Assembly (NCBI GenBank): GCA_031002005.1
Contig: CM061918.1
Span: 61,600,531 to 61,664,530, forward strand
Source of the DNA: Vandiemenella viatica
Lineage: Eukaryota; Arthropoda; Insecta; Orthoptera; Morabidae
Direction of reading: 5' to 3'
Length of the DNA: 64,000 nucleotides
Program-made: the position numbers and the translations under genes
Shown here: one piece after another, positions 33,332 through 43,572 of the stretch
How positions within the stretch are numbered: the stretch's first letter is position 1
How the letters are laid out: each line of letters opens with the position of its first letter
Notes under the pieces: model-generated
Seen by the model: the letters and a program-made list of their open reading frames with translations, nothing else
What the model was told of the DNA's origin: nothing
Database searches by the model: none

Positions 33332-35329
33332 TTCCAAAGCAGAAAATAAAGAGAAGTAGAGAACCTATGTACTATAATAGGGAAGTGAGGAGGTTAAAGA
33401 GGTTGGTAAGAAAAGAACATAACAGAGTTAAGAGACTGCAGGGTAGTAGGGAATATTTAAAACAACTAAACAAGAACTTAATAACAGCAAAGAAAATGGC
33501 TAAAGATGGGTTTATGAAAAGAGTATTGTCAGTGCAGGAGGACCATTGACTGATGCATCAAGAAATTTCTATGGCTATATCAGGAAACTGAGGGGAAGGG
33601 AGGGTGTAGAGACACTTATAGATAAGGATGGAGAAGAAGTTACTGACGATTTGAAAAAGGCAGATATTTTAAGTAACTGGTTCAGTGAAAGCATTAGGGA
33701 CAATGAATCAGAAACAGGAGGGTCTAATTCGGAAAACGAGCTTAACAACACAATTACAAATTACGATAGTAAAAAATTTGATATCCATCCTGAGGAAATC
33801 ATGAAGGAAATAAGAAAGCTGAAAAAAATAAAGGGGCTGGTGAAGATAATATTACTACAGATATATTAAAGATAGCCGGATGTGACATTGTACCTTATCT
33901 TGAAATATTATTTAAATTGAGTCTAGACACTTGCTGCTTACCACAGGACTGGAAAATTGCAATAGTAGTACCGGTACATAAGGGAGGGGTGAGAAATAGA
34001 GTTGAGAATTACAGGCCAATCAGTTTAACATCAGTGGTAGGTAAATTAATGGAAAGATTGATATGCAACCACATCAGAAATATATGTGAGGAACGTAAGT
34101 GGTTTTCAAACAGGCAACATGGTTTCAGGCAAGGATATTCATGCGAATCTCAGTTGGTGGGATATATGCAAGATATTTCAGATGAAATGGACAAGGGAGG
34201 CCAAATTGATAGTGTAGCACTAGATCTGTCTAAGGCGTTTGACAGAGTAAGCTATAAAATGGTAGTAAATAAGGTAAAAAACATTGGAGTGGATAAGAAA
34301 GTCATTTGCTGGGTAGAAGAATTTTTAAAAGGTAGAAAACAGAAAGTTAGGGTAGGAAATGTAGTATCAAAAGAAGTCGAAGTAAAAATGGGTGTGCCAC
34401 AGGATAGCGTATTTGGACCATTGCTATTCATTATTCTGATGAATAATTGTGTTGGTTGTTTACTATCTGAAATTAGATTGTTTGCAGATGACATAATGCT
34501 GTATAAAAGAATCAAAACGATAGAGGATTGTAAACAGTTGCAGGGTGATCTGGACAGGATATCTGGTTGGGTTGGTAAACATGGGATGAATATAAATGCA
34601 AAGAAGAGTCAGCTTATTAAATACACAAATAAAAAACAAAAGGTTAATTATGAATATAAGGCGGGGAAAGAATTGCTTGCTGAAGAGTTGAAATGTAAAT
34701 ATCTTGGCATTACATTTGATAACAAGCTTAACTGGGCAGGACATATTGGACAAGTGGCAGGAAAAGGTTTCAAAATCCTGCACTCGTTGGAGAGAGTGAT
34801 GAGGGGATGCACGAGAGAAGTAAAGGAATTGGGTTACAAAACTTTGGTCAGACCATTGCTCGAATATGGTAGTGTAGTATGGGACCCTCATTTTAAGTAT
34901 CAAATACAGGAGTTGGAGAGGGTGCAAAAAAGGGCTGCTAGATTTGTTTCTGGAAATTATCGCAGAATGCAATCAGTGACGGATATGATAAAGGAGCTGG
35001 AATGGGATTCATTGCAAGACAGGAGGAGAATGAGGAGGGTCATGGGAGTGTACAGGGCATATACTGGCGATGAGGAATGGAAAGATATTGCAATAGGTAT
35101 GAAAAGTAGTGCATGGAAGGGGAAAGATGACCATGACCACAAGCTGGCACTCGATTTCAGGCACAAGGGTGTAAGAAGATTCTCTTTTTTAGGTAAGGGT
35201 GTCACGGATTGGAATGAGTTACCAAGAGAAATGATGAATAATTTACCGAAAACTTTGAAAGAATTTAAAGATAAATTTGTAGAGGGAAAATGTTGGTCGG
35301 TGCAGGGTAGGGGGAAGATGGGTGTGTAG
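33332..35329 (+). pseudogene. LINE ORF2: reverse transcriptase (three frames)
   Basis: When intact, this polymerase copies its own RNA at a nicked target. Frame 1 (to 33549) has a basic segment (REVRRLKRLVRKEHNRVKR) linking endonuclease and RT. Frame 2 (33546-33869) has 'NFYGYIRKLRGREGV' and 'ILSNWFSESI'. Frame 3 (33917-35329, 470 codons) holds RT: 'NYRPISLTSVVGKLMER', 'HGFRQGYSCESQL', 'ALDLSKAFDRVSY' (catalytic Asp, motif A), 'MGVPQDSVFGPLLF' (motif B; QGS is changed to QDS), 'LFADDIMLY' (catalytic FADD, motif C), 'KYLGITFDN' and 'LVRPLLEYGSVVWDPH', ending near the 3' hairpin. The apurinic endonuclease domain is missing. Frame breaks at about 33549 and 33870 plus the QGS change argue against activity; the long third frame indicates a fairly recent copy. 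Confidence 0.9.
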
Positions 35330-35370
35330 GGAAATTGCCACCGGAGCCTGTGCTCCATTGCAATTAAATT
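33332..35370 (+). mobile_element. CR1/L2-like LINE, 5'-truncated, inserted into a Tc1-like element
   Basis: Best-preserved copy of the main LINE family in the window. It begins just before the reverse-transcriptase domain and ends in a 3' UTR with the hairpin GGAGCCTGTGCTCC and an ATTAAATTAAA tail. AAATTTA occurs at both junctions (33325-33331 and 35371-35377), a probable 7-bp target duplication. The flanking Tc1-like sequence reads continuously once the LINE is removed. Relatives: 12600, 22716 (-), 23930, 26521 (-), 42600 (-), 48945 (-) and 49850 (-). Confidence 0.88.
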
Positions 35371-35377
35371 AAATTTA

Positions 35378-35618
35378 GGGTCAAACATGTTCACAAGCCC
35401 AGGAGAGCCACTGTGGTTGATGATATTTTGTTAGCAGAGGCACTCAGTCTTCTGCCAAATGACAATACCAAATTTTGCTGTATTGTTCGCAGAAGCACAT
35501 CTGTCATACATTGCATGTTGATATTCTTTCAGGCAGTCTTGCCCCTCTATCAACACTGGCACCTTGATGCAGACACCACTCTTCCCAATCTTTTGCTTAT
35601 GGCTTTATGCCTTACCAA
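35378..35618 (-). mobile_element. Tc1-like transposon, N-terminal part (right piece of split element)
   Basis: On the minus strand the sequence ends '...TVALLGLVNMFD', which joins across the LINE to 'FSWLEKVEWSDD' at 33331-33296, giving the usual Tc1 order (.RL.WA..H..W....W..V.WSDES). The helix-turn-helix part further out (to about 35600) is strongly decayed. Confidence 0.65.
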
Positions 35619-35840
35619 CATCGAGATTATTAGAGGTGGGAAAGGACTGGAGGCAAGGAATGGGGAGGAATTCAGCCATGGCCTTTTGAAGGAAGCATCT
35701 CAGCATTCACTTGGAGTGATTTGGGGAAACCATGGAACACCCTCATCTGTATGCCCGGATGGGGATTCGAACCTGCATCCTCCCAAATGTGAGACCAGAA
35801 CGTTAACTGTTCACCCACCATGCTCGGTTCTCAGTCATTA
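35619..35840 (-). mobile_element. tRNA-derived SINE (family 1, best copy)
   Basis: Minus strand: GCATGGTGGGTGAACAGTTA (A box), GCAGGTTCGAATCCCC (a perfect B box), core CCATGGTTTCCCCAAATCAC and AAAGGCCATGGCTGAATTCC, tail AAGGCATAAAGCC. This is the reference copy for the other family-1 calls. It abuts the Tc1-like remnant. Confidence 0.85.
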
Positions 35841-36039
35841 AGCTGCCCATGTTCAGCCACTGCTTTCTCCATGACAAACTGTTGACGCTGTGAATCAGTG
35901 AATGTTGAATTTAAGAACAATTTCTGAAATGGAACATCCCACACATCTAACATCAATTTCCATTTTGTATTCAAAGCCTGTTAATTCAATACATGGACAT
36001 TGTGTATCATTTTCCTCAATTGCTGATAATATTAATAAA
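35841..36039. other. no supported feature
   Basis: Short unassigned stretch. Confidence 0.4.
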
Positions 36040-36089
36040 TACGGCACAAGCAATTTCATATTTGTTCATTTATTTACTTTCCAAATGTG

Positions 36090-36117
36090 TTTCGCTTCTT
36101 AATTGAAGCATCTTCAG
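36090..36117 (-). ncRNA. hammerhead-like core with perfect 5-bp stem (PLE copy 3)
   Basis: Minus strand: CTGAAGA (36117-36111), one extra T, stem GCTTC (36109-36105), loop AATTAA, GAAGC (36098-36094), then GAAAC (36093-36089). Both conserved boxes are canonical. Helices I and III could not be closed convincingly from the flanks, and the extra T separates the core from the stem. Confidence 0.5.
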
Positions 36118-37099
36118 CGATTTTCATTGCTTTATTTATCCACATTCTCAGTCACAGATGGTGGCAGAACATGAAAGTAGACACACATAAATATAAAATT
36201 TAGTTATAAATAAATAAGGGAACAATAATAGAATAACAATACAAAAAATAATAAATAAACAATGCATTTACTGGTAAGGTCTTGTCAGAGATTGAGATCA
36301 GGTGGTATCGAGGATATTTTGTTAAGTTAGTTCCCATCTATCACAACTCTTAATTTAGAACTTTTTTTTTTTTTTTTTTTTTGAGAATGTTAGAATTTTG
36401 AGAACTGGCATGGTAGATTGCAAGTGTGGTTTACCTGATTAAGAGTTAATTGGAAGTAACGTTGTCATATAAGTATCAGATTTTTTTTGCCATATATCTT
36501 AATGCTTACTATAAATTTCTGTAATGTAACTTTTAAATGTTTAATAACTACAGCCACCAGTGGGTAAATCTGGTTTAATTTGCCTTACTCTTTACTGTCC
36601 TCAAATAAAGAATGTAGTCTTTTATATTTTTGCACAGGTTCAAACTTTACTAACGCTCTTTTGTTTATATCCCCACTGAACTACATCAGAGAGATAAGGT
36701 ATCCAAAAATGCCAGGTTCTTCTTTTTTTATTTTTTTAGCAGCGACTCATATACACATTATACACTGTTCAATACTCGCTGCATATCTCTCACCATAATA
36801 ACCCAAAAACTATTCCTGTTGTGTTAAAAGACCTATGAACAAACTAGTGCACTGGGGGCATGTTAGTTGTTATATGAGGTGCATTGTGGTGAAAGTAGTT
36901 TGTCTAGTGATGAGAAAGATTTTCTTGTGGTCAGATTGGAATAGTTTATAATAGCCAAATGCTTGTTGCTAGTTCTGTTGGATAGAAATGATCCATGTTG
37001 TAGTTTTGGAAAATCCAGATGGAAGTATTTGTGGATCAAGATGTTCTTGATATTAGATGGTCTGCCGAAACGAGCAGGGGGATGTGGGTAGAATGTTTT

Positions 37100-38560
37100 G
37101 GAGAAGGTTGCTGCGCCTTTCAAGAGTGTTGGGAGTCATGCCCAGGTTGCAGAATTTTGATTTAATTATATACAAGGTGGACAACAACTTGAGAGATTTG
37201 TAGGGTATCAGTGGGAGTTAAGACTTGTGATAGGTTTAGGGAGTTGCTACCGGGAGAGGGATTTTTCACCAAAATGGGAGGGTCTGCCATTGATGGCAAG
37301 GCTGTTAGGAAGGGAAACTGTGGTGTGAAATGGATGACAGTTGTTGAAATAGATATTGTTGTGAATTATTGGGCTTGATGTTGACAGAAGTGTTAACGCC
37401 ATCCTGTTGTAGGGCAATGTCCACATTTAGAAATGTGATTTGTGTGTGAGAATAAGTGTAGGTGAAGTTAATGGAATGACTACTGTTGAAAAAAATTGAG
37501 GAAGTCTGGGAGTTGCTTTTCGCTATGGGTTCAGATCATAAATATGTCATCTGTATATCTGAACCTCACAGTGGGCTTAAATGAGATCTGATTTTGGAAA
37601 TATTCATTCAGATGACCTAGGATTAGGTTGGCTTAGGATGGGGCAATGCAGGGACTGATTTCAATCATGCAAATATGGTGAGATGTTTGGGAATTGAAGG
37701 AGAAGAATGTTTTTGAGCGTATTATGTGAGTCAAGGATGTAAGGCTGTGTGTGTGTCGCACATCTAGGAAGTATTCCAGGACCCCAAGCAAAGTTTTAGA
37801 AAGAATTATGTGAGTCAAGGATGTAAGGATGTAAGGCTGTGTGAGTGTCAAATATCTAGGAAGTGTTTCAGATACCAGAGGATATTTGTATAAAAGGAAG
37901 GATTCTGGAGGTGTGAGGACTGTTGACAGAAGTTCAAGAAGTGTGGGATGTCTTTTGACAAAGGAAGGATCATTCTGTACAAAGGGTTGGAGATATTGAT
38001 TTGCCAAGGCTGAAATCCATTCAGGGAGTGGCCCAATATGCTGAAACTGTAAGGCACCCAAATTTGTCGGCCTTGTGGATCTTGGGAAGAAGCTACGGAG
38101 TGTGTCTGTGGGGATTCTACAGGTAAGTAGTTAGGAAGAGGGGTCTTTTTAAGGAGCCCTGCAGGTCAAGAAAACGTTTTATTTTCTGATAAATGGAGGT
38201 GGTGGGATCTTTGGCTGGTAGTTGCTGATACCAGAAATCTGCCTGTGCTTCATAGTCACTGTTGTATATGGCTTTAGTAGTTGAGGCCTTCTCGGCAGGA
38301 GGATCATAATATTTATGGTTTCTGAATATTTTCTTTCTTTGACTTCTTTTTACATGGTGTTGAGGTTATTGAAGTGTAAAAGGAAGTTTAGGAAGGATGT
38401 TGAGTGCAGAGTAGAAGCAAGGATCATCTAACATAGAAGGAATAGTTTTGTTGGAGAGGATGAATCCATTTGAGATGAAGGTTTGAATTGCTTTAGGCTG
38501 GACTCAATCTCATTGTACTTGTTTTCATACTCCATTGTGATAACAAATAGATAAAACCAG
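37100..38560 (-). pseudogene. PLE reverse transcriptase, heavily frameshifted
   Basis: Minus strand, in order: 'LPKIHKADKFG' near 38075; 'IGPLPEWISALANQYLQPFV' near 38030, the PLE block after RPIVS; 'FVKRHPTLLELL'; a motif-B region not recognisable; 'RFRYTDDIFMI' near 37545, the YxDD motif C with D-D retained but Y replaced in order; and 'HPFHTTVSLPNSLAI' near 37330. N-terminal sequence such as 'EAQADFWYQQLPAKDPTTSI' appears near 38220. More than ten frame interruptions. Confidence 0.75.
37724..37880. repeat. ~82-bp tandem duplication inside PLE copy 3
   Basis: ATTATGTGAGTCAAGGATGT followed by AAGGCTGTGTG and ATCTAGGAAGT occurs at 37724 and again at about 37806. The two units differ at several sites. 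Confidence 0.8.
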
Positions 38561-39295
38561 TGGAGACAGTGACAAAAAGCTAGAGTCCATAGGAGCATGG
38601 TCACATTTGGGGTTTGGAGAAAATGTGAAACCCTTGGATAGAATTTATAGTTGGGGTTCTAACAGGGGAGTAGAGGAAAGGTTAATCATGGATTGTTCAT
38701 GTTTAACTGAAATTAGAGCAGGGGCTTGTGGGTTAGAGATTGAGAAGGTAGGCAATCAAAGTGGAAGTTGGTGTGTGATGTGCAGGTCTGGAGTGTTGAT
38801 ACATGATGGCCAGATGTAGATCCTTACAGCTTTTAATAAGAGCTGAAAGCTTACTGCATATTGCGCTTGCATCTGTGTGCATTAGACAAAATTTTTCTGA
38901 TGATGGATGAGGTGAGGTAATTTTAGGCAGAGGGTGACATATTGGGTACAATTGGCCTTGCACATATGATGTTCTGGACCAACTATGTGAGGGCAAGGAA
39001 TTATGTGAAACGGAATATGTAGAGAGACGGGCAAAGTTTTGGGCAGCAACCAGAAACTGTGAGTTTTAAGGGTCATTCTATTTGGAAGAATATGCAGGTA
39101 GAGATAAGAATGAAGGAACAATATTTGAATGTAATTTGGCAAGATTTGAGGCATGACCTATTTTTATATTTATGTGTATCTACTTCTACCACTTCAAGAG
39201 ATATTGATAACTCACTTCTCATTATTTTATCCCACCGTGTTCTGCATGCAGAAGCTTTGATGTGCAAACCTCCTTTGCCATAAGGCTCATCCCTC

Positions 39296-39425
39296 TATAA
39301 ATGAGTAAGGTTTTAAACCAAAATATTGTACATTTGTGTTCCTCTCATGTTTTGTTTGCGTATCACAGCCATCCTGCCTTCATTTCTGGTCAGTGATGGG
39401 TTTATTTTTCCTCTCTTCTGTTACT
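39296..39425 (+). repeat. PLE terminal repeat (family of 59113-59290)
   Basis: AAGGTTTTAAACCAAAATAT, TTCCTCTCATGTTTTGT and CTTCATTTCTGGTCAGTGAT in the order shared with copies at 40370, 46850, 47655, 55180, 59160, 60130 and 61130. Oriented opposite to the PLE body on its left. Confidence 0.65.
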
Positions 39426-40139
39426 TACATTGCCATTTTTTACCACGAGCATTTTTTACCTGTTTTGAAAACCAAAAGCCCTTACCTTGATTCTTAGATC
39501 AGGGCTAGAATTTTCACAGGCCTTTAATCAGATTTCTCCTCTAATAAAGCATGTTCTGTGAAGTATGTTTTGAACACACTGTAGTTCTTATTACATATTA
39601 GGCTGTAGAACCAGTCATGACAGAACTGATATGTACAGTAACTCTGTCAGCTGATCTTTGACCCTAGATTTACTTCACTTTTACTTACGACTATATATAT
39701 CATTTGGTAATAGATTCACTTTGAACTTTTATGTTTCATGAACTGTAACAAAAATAGATTTAATTTAAAATGATAATGCTTGTTCATGCTGTGGTTTGAA
39801 TGTGGTATTATTTTTAAAAATAGTTTTAAAAACTCGGAATTCTAACAGCTTTACAGATACAGGAATAAAAACACATGATCTTTTAGTATGATACCCTGTG
39901 TAAGATTGAAATGATTAGAAGTCAAAATATGGAGTGCTGGTAATAAGGTATGAGGTCTGTTCCCCTTTCCACTTTCACATAGTGTAATGTTTGTTCTTTC
40001 CCACATAAGAGTGTCAGACACTCTGTCACAAACATGTCAGGATTTATCTTTTTTGGCTACTTTTTTTAATATACTCTTCTTTTAAGAAACTCAAAACTGT
40101 TATGTTATGGTTGGAAACTCTTCACATTAAGATGAAAAG
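39426..40139. other. intronic, no feature seen
   Basis: AT-rich part of the first intron of gene B. Confidence 0.45.
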
Positions 40140-40490
40140 AAAAGTTAATGCAGCTCCATCACTTACCAAAAATTGAAGGAAGGTGGGTTGTGATGGCATA
40201 AAACACAGTTTTTCAGTACAATCCTTACTAGTTGGTGTAGAAGATCAAGCACTCTGCTGGGTTTATGCAGGCAGCCGTGGTGACCCTCACCATATATTTG
40301 GAAGAGTTGTCTGTGAATGCCCATACAAACCCAGTCACGTGCTCCATCCACTACAATCACGACTTAGGGTTGTGCCCGAAATATTGCGTTTTTTATTTTG
40401 TGTAGTGTTTTTTGTCACTGTGGCCCTCCTTCCTCCATTTTTGGTAAGTAATGATTTGTGTTTCCTTTCCACGTTAATATCGTCTTAGCA
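40140..40490. mobile_element. PLE terminal repeats as head-to-head inverted pair
   Basis: The minus-oriented copy (40140-40250; CTTACCAAAAATTGAAGGAA at its outer edge) and the plus-oriented copy (40365-40490; CCTCCATTTTTGGTAAGTAA at its outer edge, CGAAATATTGCGTTTTTTAT inside) mirror each other around a 115-nt middle. Confidence 0.7.
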
Positions 40491-40829
40491 TTTTGTCTGA
40501 TGTTTTAAATATTTTATGTTTGTAGAAATTTTATATCAAATTATATATTTGTGAAATATTGTCAGCAGAAAATGTTTCAAAAGTATACAAGAGAAATAAA
40601 TATACAATGTCTTGTGTATTTTTTGGTATGGAAATTGAGATCAAGATATAATCAAAAATTGCTAACTTTCCGGATTATGATGAATGTTGAATTGCTACAG
40701 ATCTACTGACAAGTGTTGGTCTTCTCACATTTCTTTAAATCATCTAGTTTAGTACCTACCTGCTGACTTGCTAACACTTTTTATGAGTGATAAAAAAGTC
40801 AAATAATTTTTGTTTAGGTAGTAATGCAG

Positions 40830-40917
40830 TTTCTGTGACTCAGAAGGAAAATTTATTACCCATGGGACTACAGAGGACACCAAGCTACAGCCTGTTACAG
40901 CTCAGAAAAAAATTAAG
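40830..40917 (+). CDS. gene B exon: short linker segment
   Basis: Acceptor GTAATGCAG, donor ATTAAG|GTAGTT. One base completes a codon; 29 codons follow and it ends in phase 0, matching the next exon. The peptide is FCDSEGKFITHGTTEDT followed by KLQPVTAQKKIK: polar, linker-like, of the kind found between the N-terminal module and finger array. The entry phase (one base) does not match the phase-1 exit of the 31998 exon, and stops upstream exclude the two earlier AG sites, so another exon of length 3n+1 is expected in 32221-40829. Confidence 0.62.
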
Positions 40918-41226
40918 GTAGTTGTTCTTACACTGCAATCATCTTGAGGTCAACCTGTTAATAATTATTTGGTCTTAGAAAGAATTATTCAGAATTATAT
41001 ATGTTTAAAAATGTAATAAAATGTATTCTTCTAGTTTTATTGGTTTAACAACTATTCATTTTTAACAGCTTTGAGGTCAGATGTGATAATGCCGATGACT
41101 GCTGAATGAATGGAGAGTAGTGGAGGGGGGCAAGAAAATACTGAATCAATTATTCTGGAAAATATTATTGTAGGAATTGGGGGGATATAATCAAAGTAAT
41201 GAATATGAGAGGACATAAATATTGTA

Positions 41227-41574
41227 CAGTAGAACTCGAATTATCCGAACTCCAACTATCCAAATCGTTTTTTTTTTTTTTTTAATTAAGATGGAGAAGT
41301 TCAGCAAGTAAAGACTTTTATTTACAGTGCAGTACGTACATAATGTACTAAAGTGTAGCACTTGTAAGTACACCTAACATGTAAAAGTTTTGCCTTTTCA
41401 TTTAATTAATTAAAAGCTATTTTTCTTTAAAAATTGTTTTTTTCTCTCATTTTCAAAATACATACAGGAATTAATTAAATTAGACTCTTTTTTTGGAAAA
41501 ATCCAACTATACAAATTTTTTATTATCCGAATGGGGTCCAGTCCCAATTGATTCGGATAATTGGAGTTCTACTG
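41227..41574. mobile_element. pogo/Tigger-type MITE
   Basis: Termini CAGTAGAACTCGAATTATCC (left) and, on the minus strand, CAGTAGAACTCCAATTATCC (right) are inverted repeats, flanked by TA on both sides (41225-41226, 41575-41576). The 348-bp interior is AT-rich and non-coding. The sequence type of the termini is typical of pogo-like elements. Confidence 0.85.
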
Positions 41575-41789
41575 TAATAGAAAATATACTATACACTGCC
41601 CACTTAAGCAATGGGTAGTAAATTGCATGGTGATGATGACAGTTCTATAATGTGAAAGTTTTAGCTATGTGTTTTTGGTAGTCCATCATTAAAGTAGCAG
41701 TTGAGATATGAGAATAATGTGAACAGTGATGCAGTGTGAACATTGACACATGAAAACCACCTTTTTTCCATTCTAAAATAACCATGTTT

Positions 41790-42100
41790 TTAGCTGGCGG
41801 GACAGATCCATCCAACCCCATCTACAGCTGATTCCAGAGCCAACCAATTACGGACAAGCAGAATGGAAACTGGCCTTGTAGTCAGCCAATCAGAAGACAA
41901 TATGATCCTGGCCCGCTACGGATCCGCGATCCAGTGCAGTTCTAGTTGTTCTCATAAGTACAATGGACCTGATGATGGTGGCAGAGCAAGCCGCCGAAAG
42001 CTTATCTTTTGAGAATATTATCTGGTGGTAAACCTGTGAAGATTTCGTATCAAAGATATGCCGGGAAAGCCTTGTTTCTCATATTTATTTTAAGGTTTAT
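41790..42100 (+). repeat. PLE terminal-repeat fragment with canonical hammerhead-like core
   Basis: GC-richer than its flanks and similar in layout to the terminal repeat of PLE copy 1 (AGCCAATCAGAAGACAATAT versus CCAATCAGAGG). It contains the motif at 41969-41999 and continues to AAGCCTTGTTTCTCATA at 42078. Confidence 0.65.
41969..41999 (+). ncRNA. hammerhead-like core (best copy)
   Basis: CTGATGA (41969-41975), one extra T, stem GGTGGC (41977-41982) with GCCGCC (41990-41995) closing six pairs including one G-U, loop AGAGCAA, then GAAA (41996-41999). Both conserved boxes are exact. I cannot draw closed helices I and III, so activity is unproven. Confidence 0.5.
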
Positions 42101-42109
42101 AAATTGTAT

Positions 42110-42599
42110 GTCTGTGAATAAATAAAAATAAATGCCCAGTTTACTGGAAGGGTCTTATCAAATATTGAGGCCAGGGAATTTCTGGTATCAAGAATATGTC
42201 AGCTGCAGAGATCAGATGGGTAGTGTTTTTAAGGAAGACTTTAATAGTGTTTATTGTAAAAGTTTGCTTAAATTGTGAGAACTGGCATGAGATGCCACTG
42301 AGTGGTCTAAGTCGCCAATATATACTTTTTAGCGAGTATAATCTATTTTCATGAAAAGTTGGTTAGTAGTGATACCTATAAATGAACTCGTACAGTGGTG
42401 GTATGTGCATTGAAATATGAGATGTATTGTAGCACATGTGACACATCCAGTGATGGGATTGGATTAGGTGGTGGTTGCCAGGTTCAAGCTGCATGTTTTG
42501 CAGTTGAGTCTGTTGCATATAAATGATCCGGAGGCACTATGGGAGAATTCTGAGGTGATTATTTATGCACCAAGATATTGTTGAAAATGGGTGCCTGCT
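42110..42599 (-). mobile_element. PLE 3' UTR fragment homologous to copy 3
   Basis: TTTACTGGAAGGGTCTTATC and GTGAGAACTGGCATG align in order with 36257-36420 (TTTACTGGTAAGGTCTTGTC, TGAGAACTGGCATG), and 42500-42560 resembles 36975-37040 (AAATGATCC..., ...ATTTATG/ATCAAGAT). No coding frame remains. Confidence 0.55.
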
Positions 42600-42820
42600 G
42601 TAGCATGTGTATAGGACAGACTCCTGTCTTTCAATTGCTCCTAACCCAACTCCTTTATTATATCAATTACAGCTTTTGTTCTGCCGTAATTTCCTCTAAT
42701 AAATCTAGCTGCCCTTCTTTGCATCCCATCTAATTCTCCTATTTGATACCCAAGCTGTGGCTCACATACTGACCCCACCATACTCTACCAATGCTCTTCT
42801 GGTCTAAGATATTTCTACTT
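42600..42820 (-). mobile_element. CR1/L2-like LINE fragment
   Basis: The minus strand carries the decayed C-terminal block corresponding to 'LEYGSVVWDP...IQELERVQKRAARF' (CTAGCTGCCCTTCTTTGCAT on plus at 42707). Short and full of stops. Confidence 0.6.
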
Positions 42821-42833
42821 TATTTGCTTTCAG

Positions 42834-43023
42834 GAAGATGGAAAGAATTGTCCATCACAAAGAAGCAGCAATCCCAATACAGCAGCTGACAAAATCAAAG
42901 CAACGCTTTCAAGTGATGAAGATTCTCAACAAGTTGATGATCCAGACTTTGACCCATCTAGAGAGAATGGATCCGAGAAGAAAAAACGAAGCACCCATCC
43001 AGACTTTATTGTCGTTTTACCAG
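42834..43023 (+). CDS. gene B exon: acidic linker and basic segment
   Basis: Acceptor TTGCTTTCAG, donor TTACCAG|GTGTGT. Phase 0 in, phase 1 out. The peptide begins EDGKNCPSQRSSNPNTAADK, continues through the acidic 'LSSDEDSQQVDDPDFDPS' and ends with a basic cluster (SEKKKRSTHPDFIVVLP) that could act as a nuclear-localisation signal. Another open frame through the same bases starts with ATG but does not match the flanking phases. This linker precedes the first zinc finger. Confidence 0.8.
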
Positions 43024-43572
43024 GTGTGTGTCAGTTAATGTTCAAAAATACGTTTAGGTAGAGCTTTACATTTTCAAAACCAAATGGATTTTTTGGTTAT
43101 ACATCACCTACAGTACGCAAATCAATTTTGTTTAATATGTTGGTGTGGCAGTTAAAAATCCACTGTCCACTCTATTTATCAAAAAAAGTATCATAAAAAT
43201 CAAATTTCCTTGCTATTGTGACAGTGAATATTATGAAAAGTTATGGTGCAGAAGTGTTGAAGTCATGATAACCAATATTATTTTTATAACTTGATATAAT
43301 TTTCGATGTTTATAATAGATTCGACATATTAAAAAGCGATGGATATTTGAATCAAAACACTATTGAATCAGATATGTATACAAGCCTATCATCTTTCTTA
43401 CTTCACTTTGTCGGATTTCTGCAGATTTATGTCTGACTGTGATAGATATGGCCACCAGGGGATAAGACCAGTTCAGTTTGTTTCTCTTCCGCTTTATGGG
43501 CCCAATATAGAGCCACAGCCAGTGGAAGCGATGGTGCAGAGTGGTGGGAAGGAGTGGGAGGGCTTGGCTATA
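43024..43572. other. intron, no feature seen
   Basis: AT-rich intron between the linker exon and the mariner remnant. Confidence 0.45.

Larger units (their letters stand above)
36040..39300 (-). mobile_element. Penelope-like element (copy 3), nearly full length but decayed
   Basis: Read on the minus strand: 5' region (39300-38400), RT domain (38330-37300), endonuclease remnants (37150-36800), 3' UTR (36560-36120) and a terminal repeat with a hammerhead-like core (36090-36117). A plus-oriented terminal repeat of a related family abuts the 5' side (39296-39425). Numerous stops and frame changes. An ~82-bp segment is tandemly duplicated at 37724-37880. The 3' UTR part is homologous to 42110-42600. 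Confidence 0.75.

Noticed and set aside
33917..35329. 470-codon frame as a host gene
   Set aside because: It has all LINE reverse-transcriptase blocks, a LINE 3' end and several related copies in the window; it is a retrotransposon ORF.
37724..37880. Tandem repeat as a possible array or satellite
   Set aside because: Only two diverged units inside a decayed PLE; no array.
42838..43038. ATG-started frame over the gene B linker exon
   Set aside because: It does not match flanking exon phases; the alternative frame gives an acidic linker that joins in phase with both neighbours.
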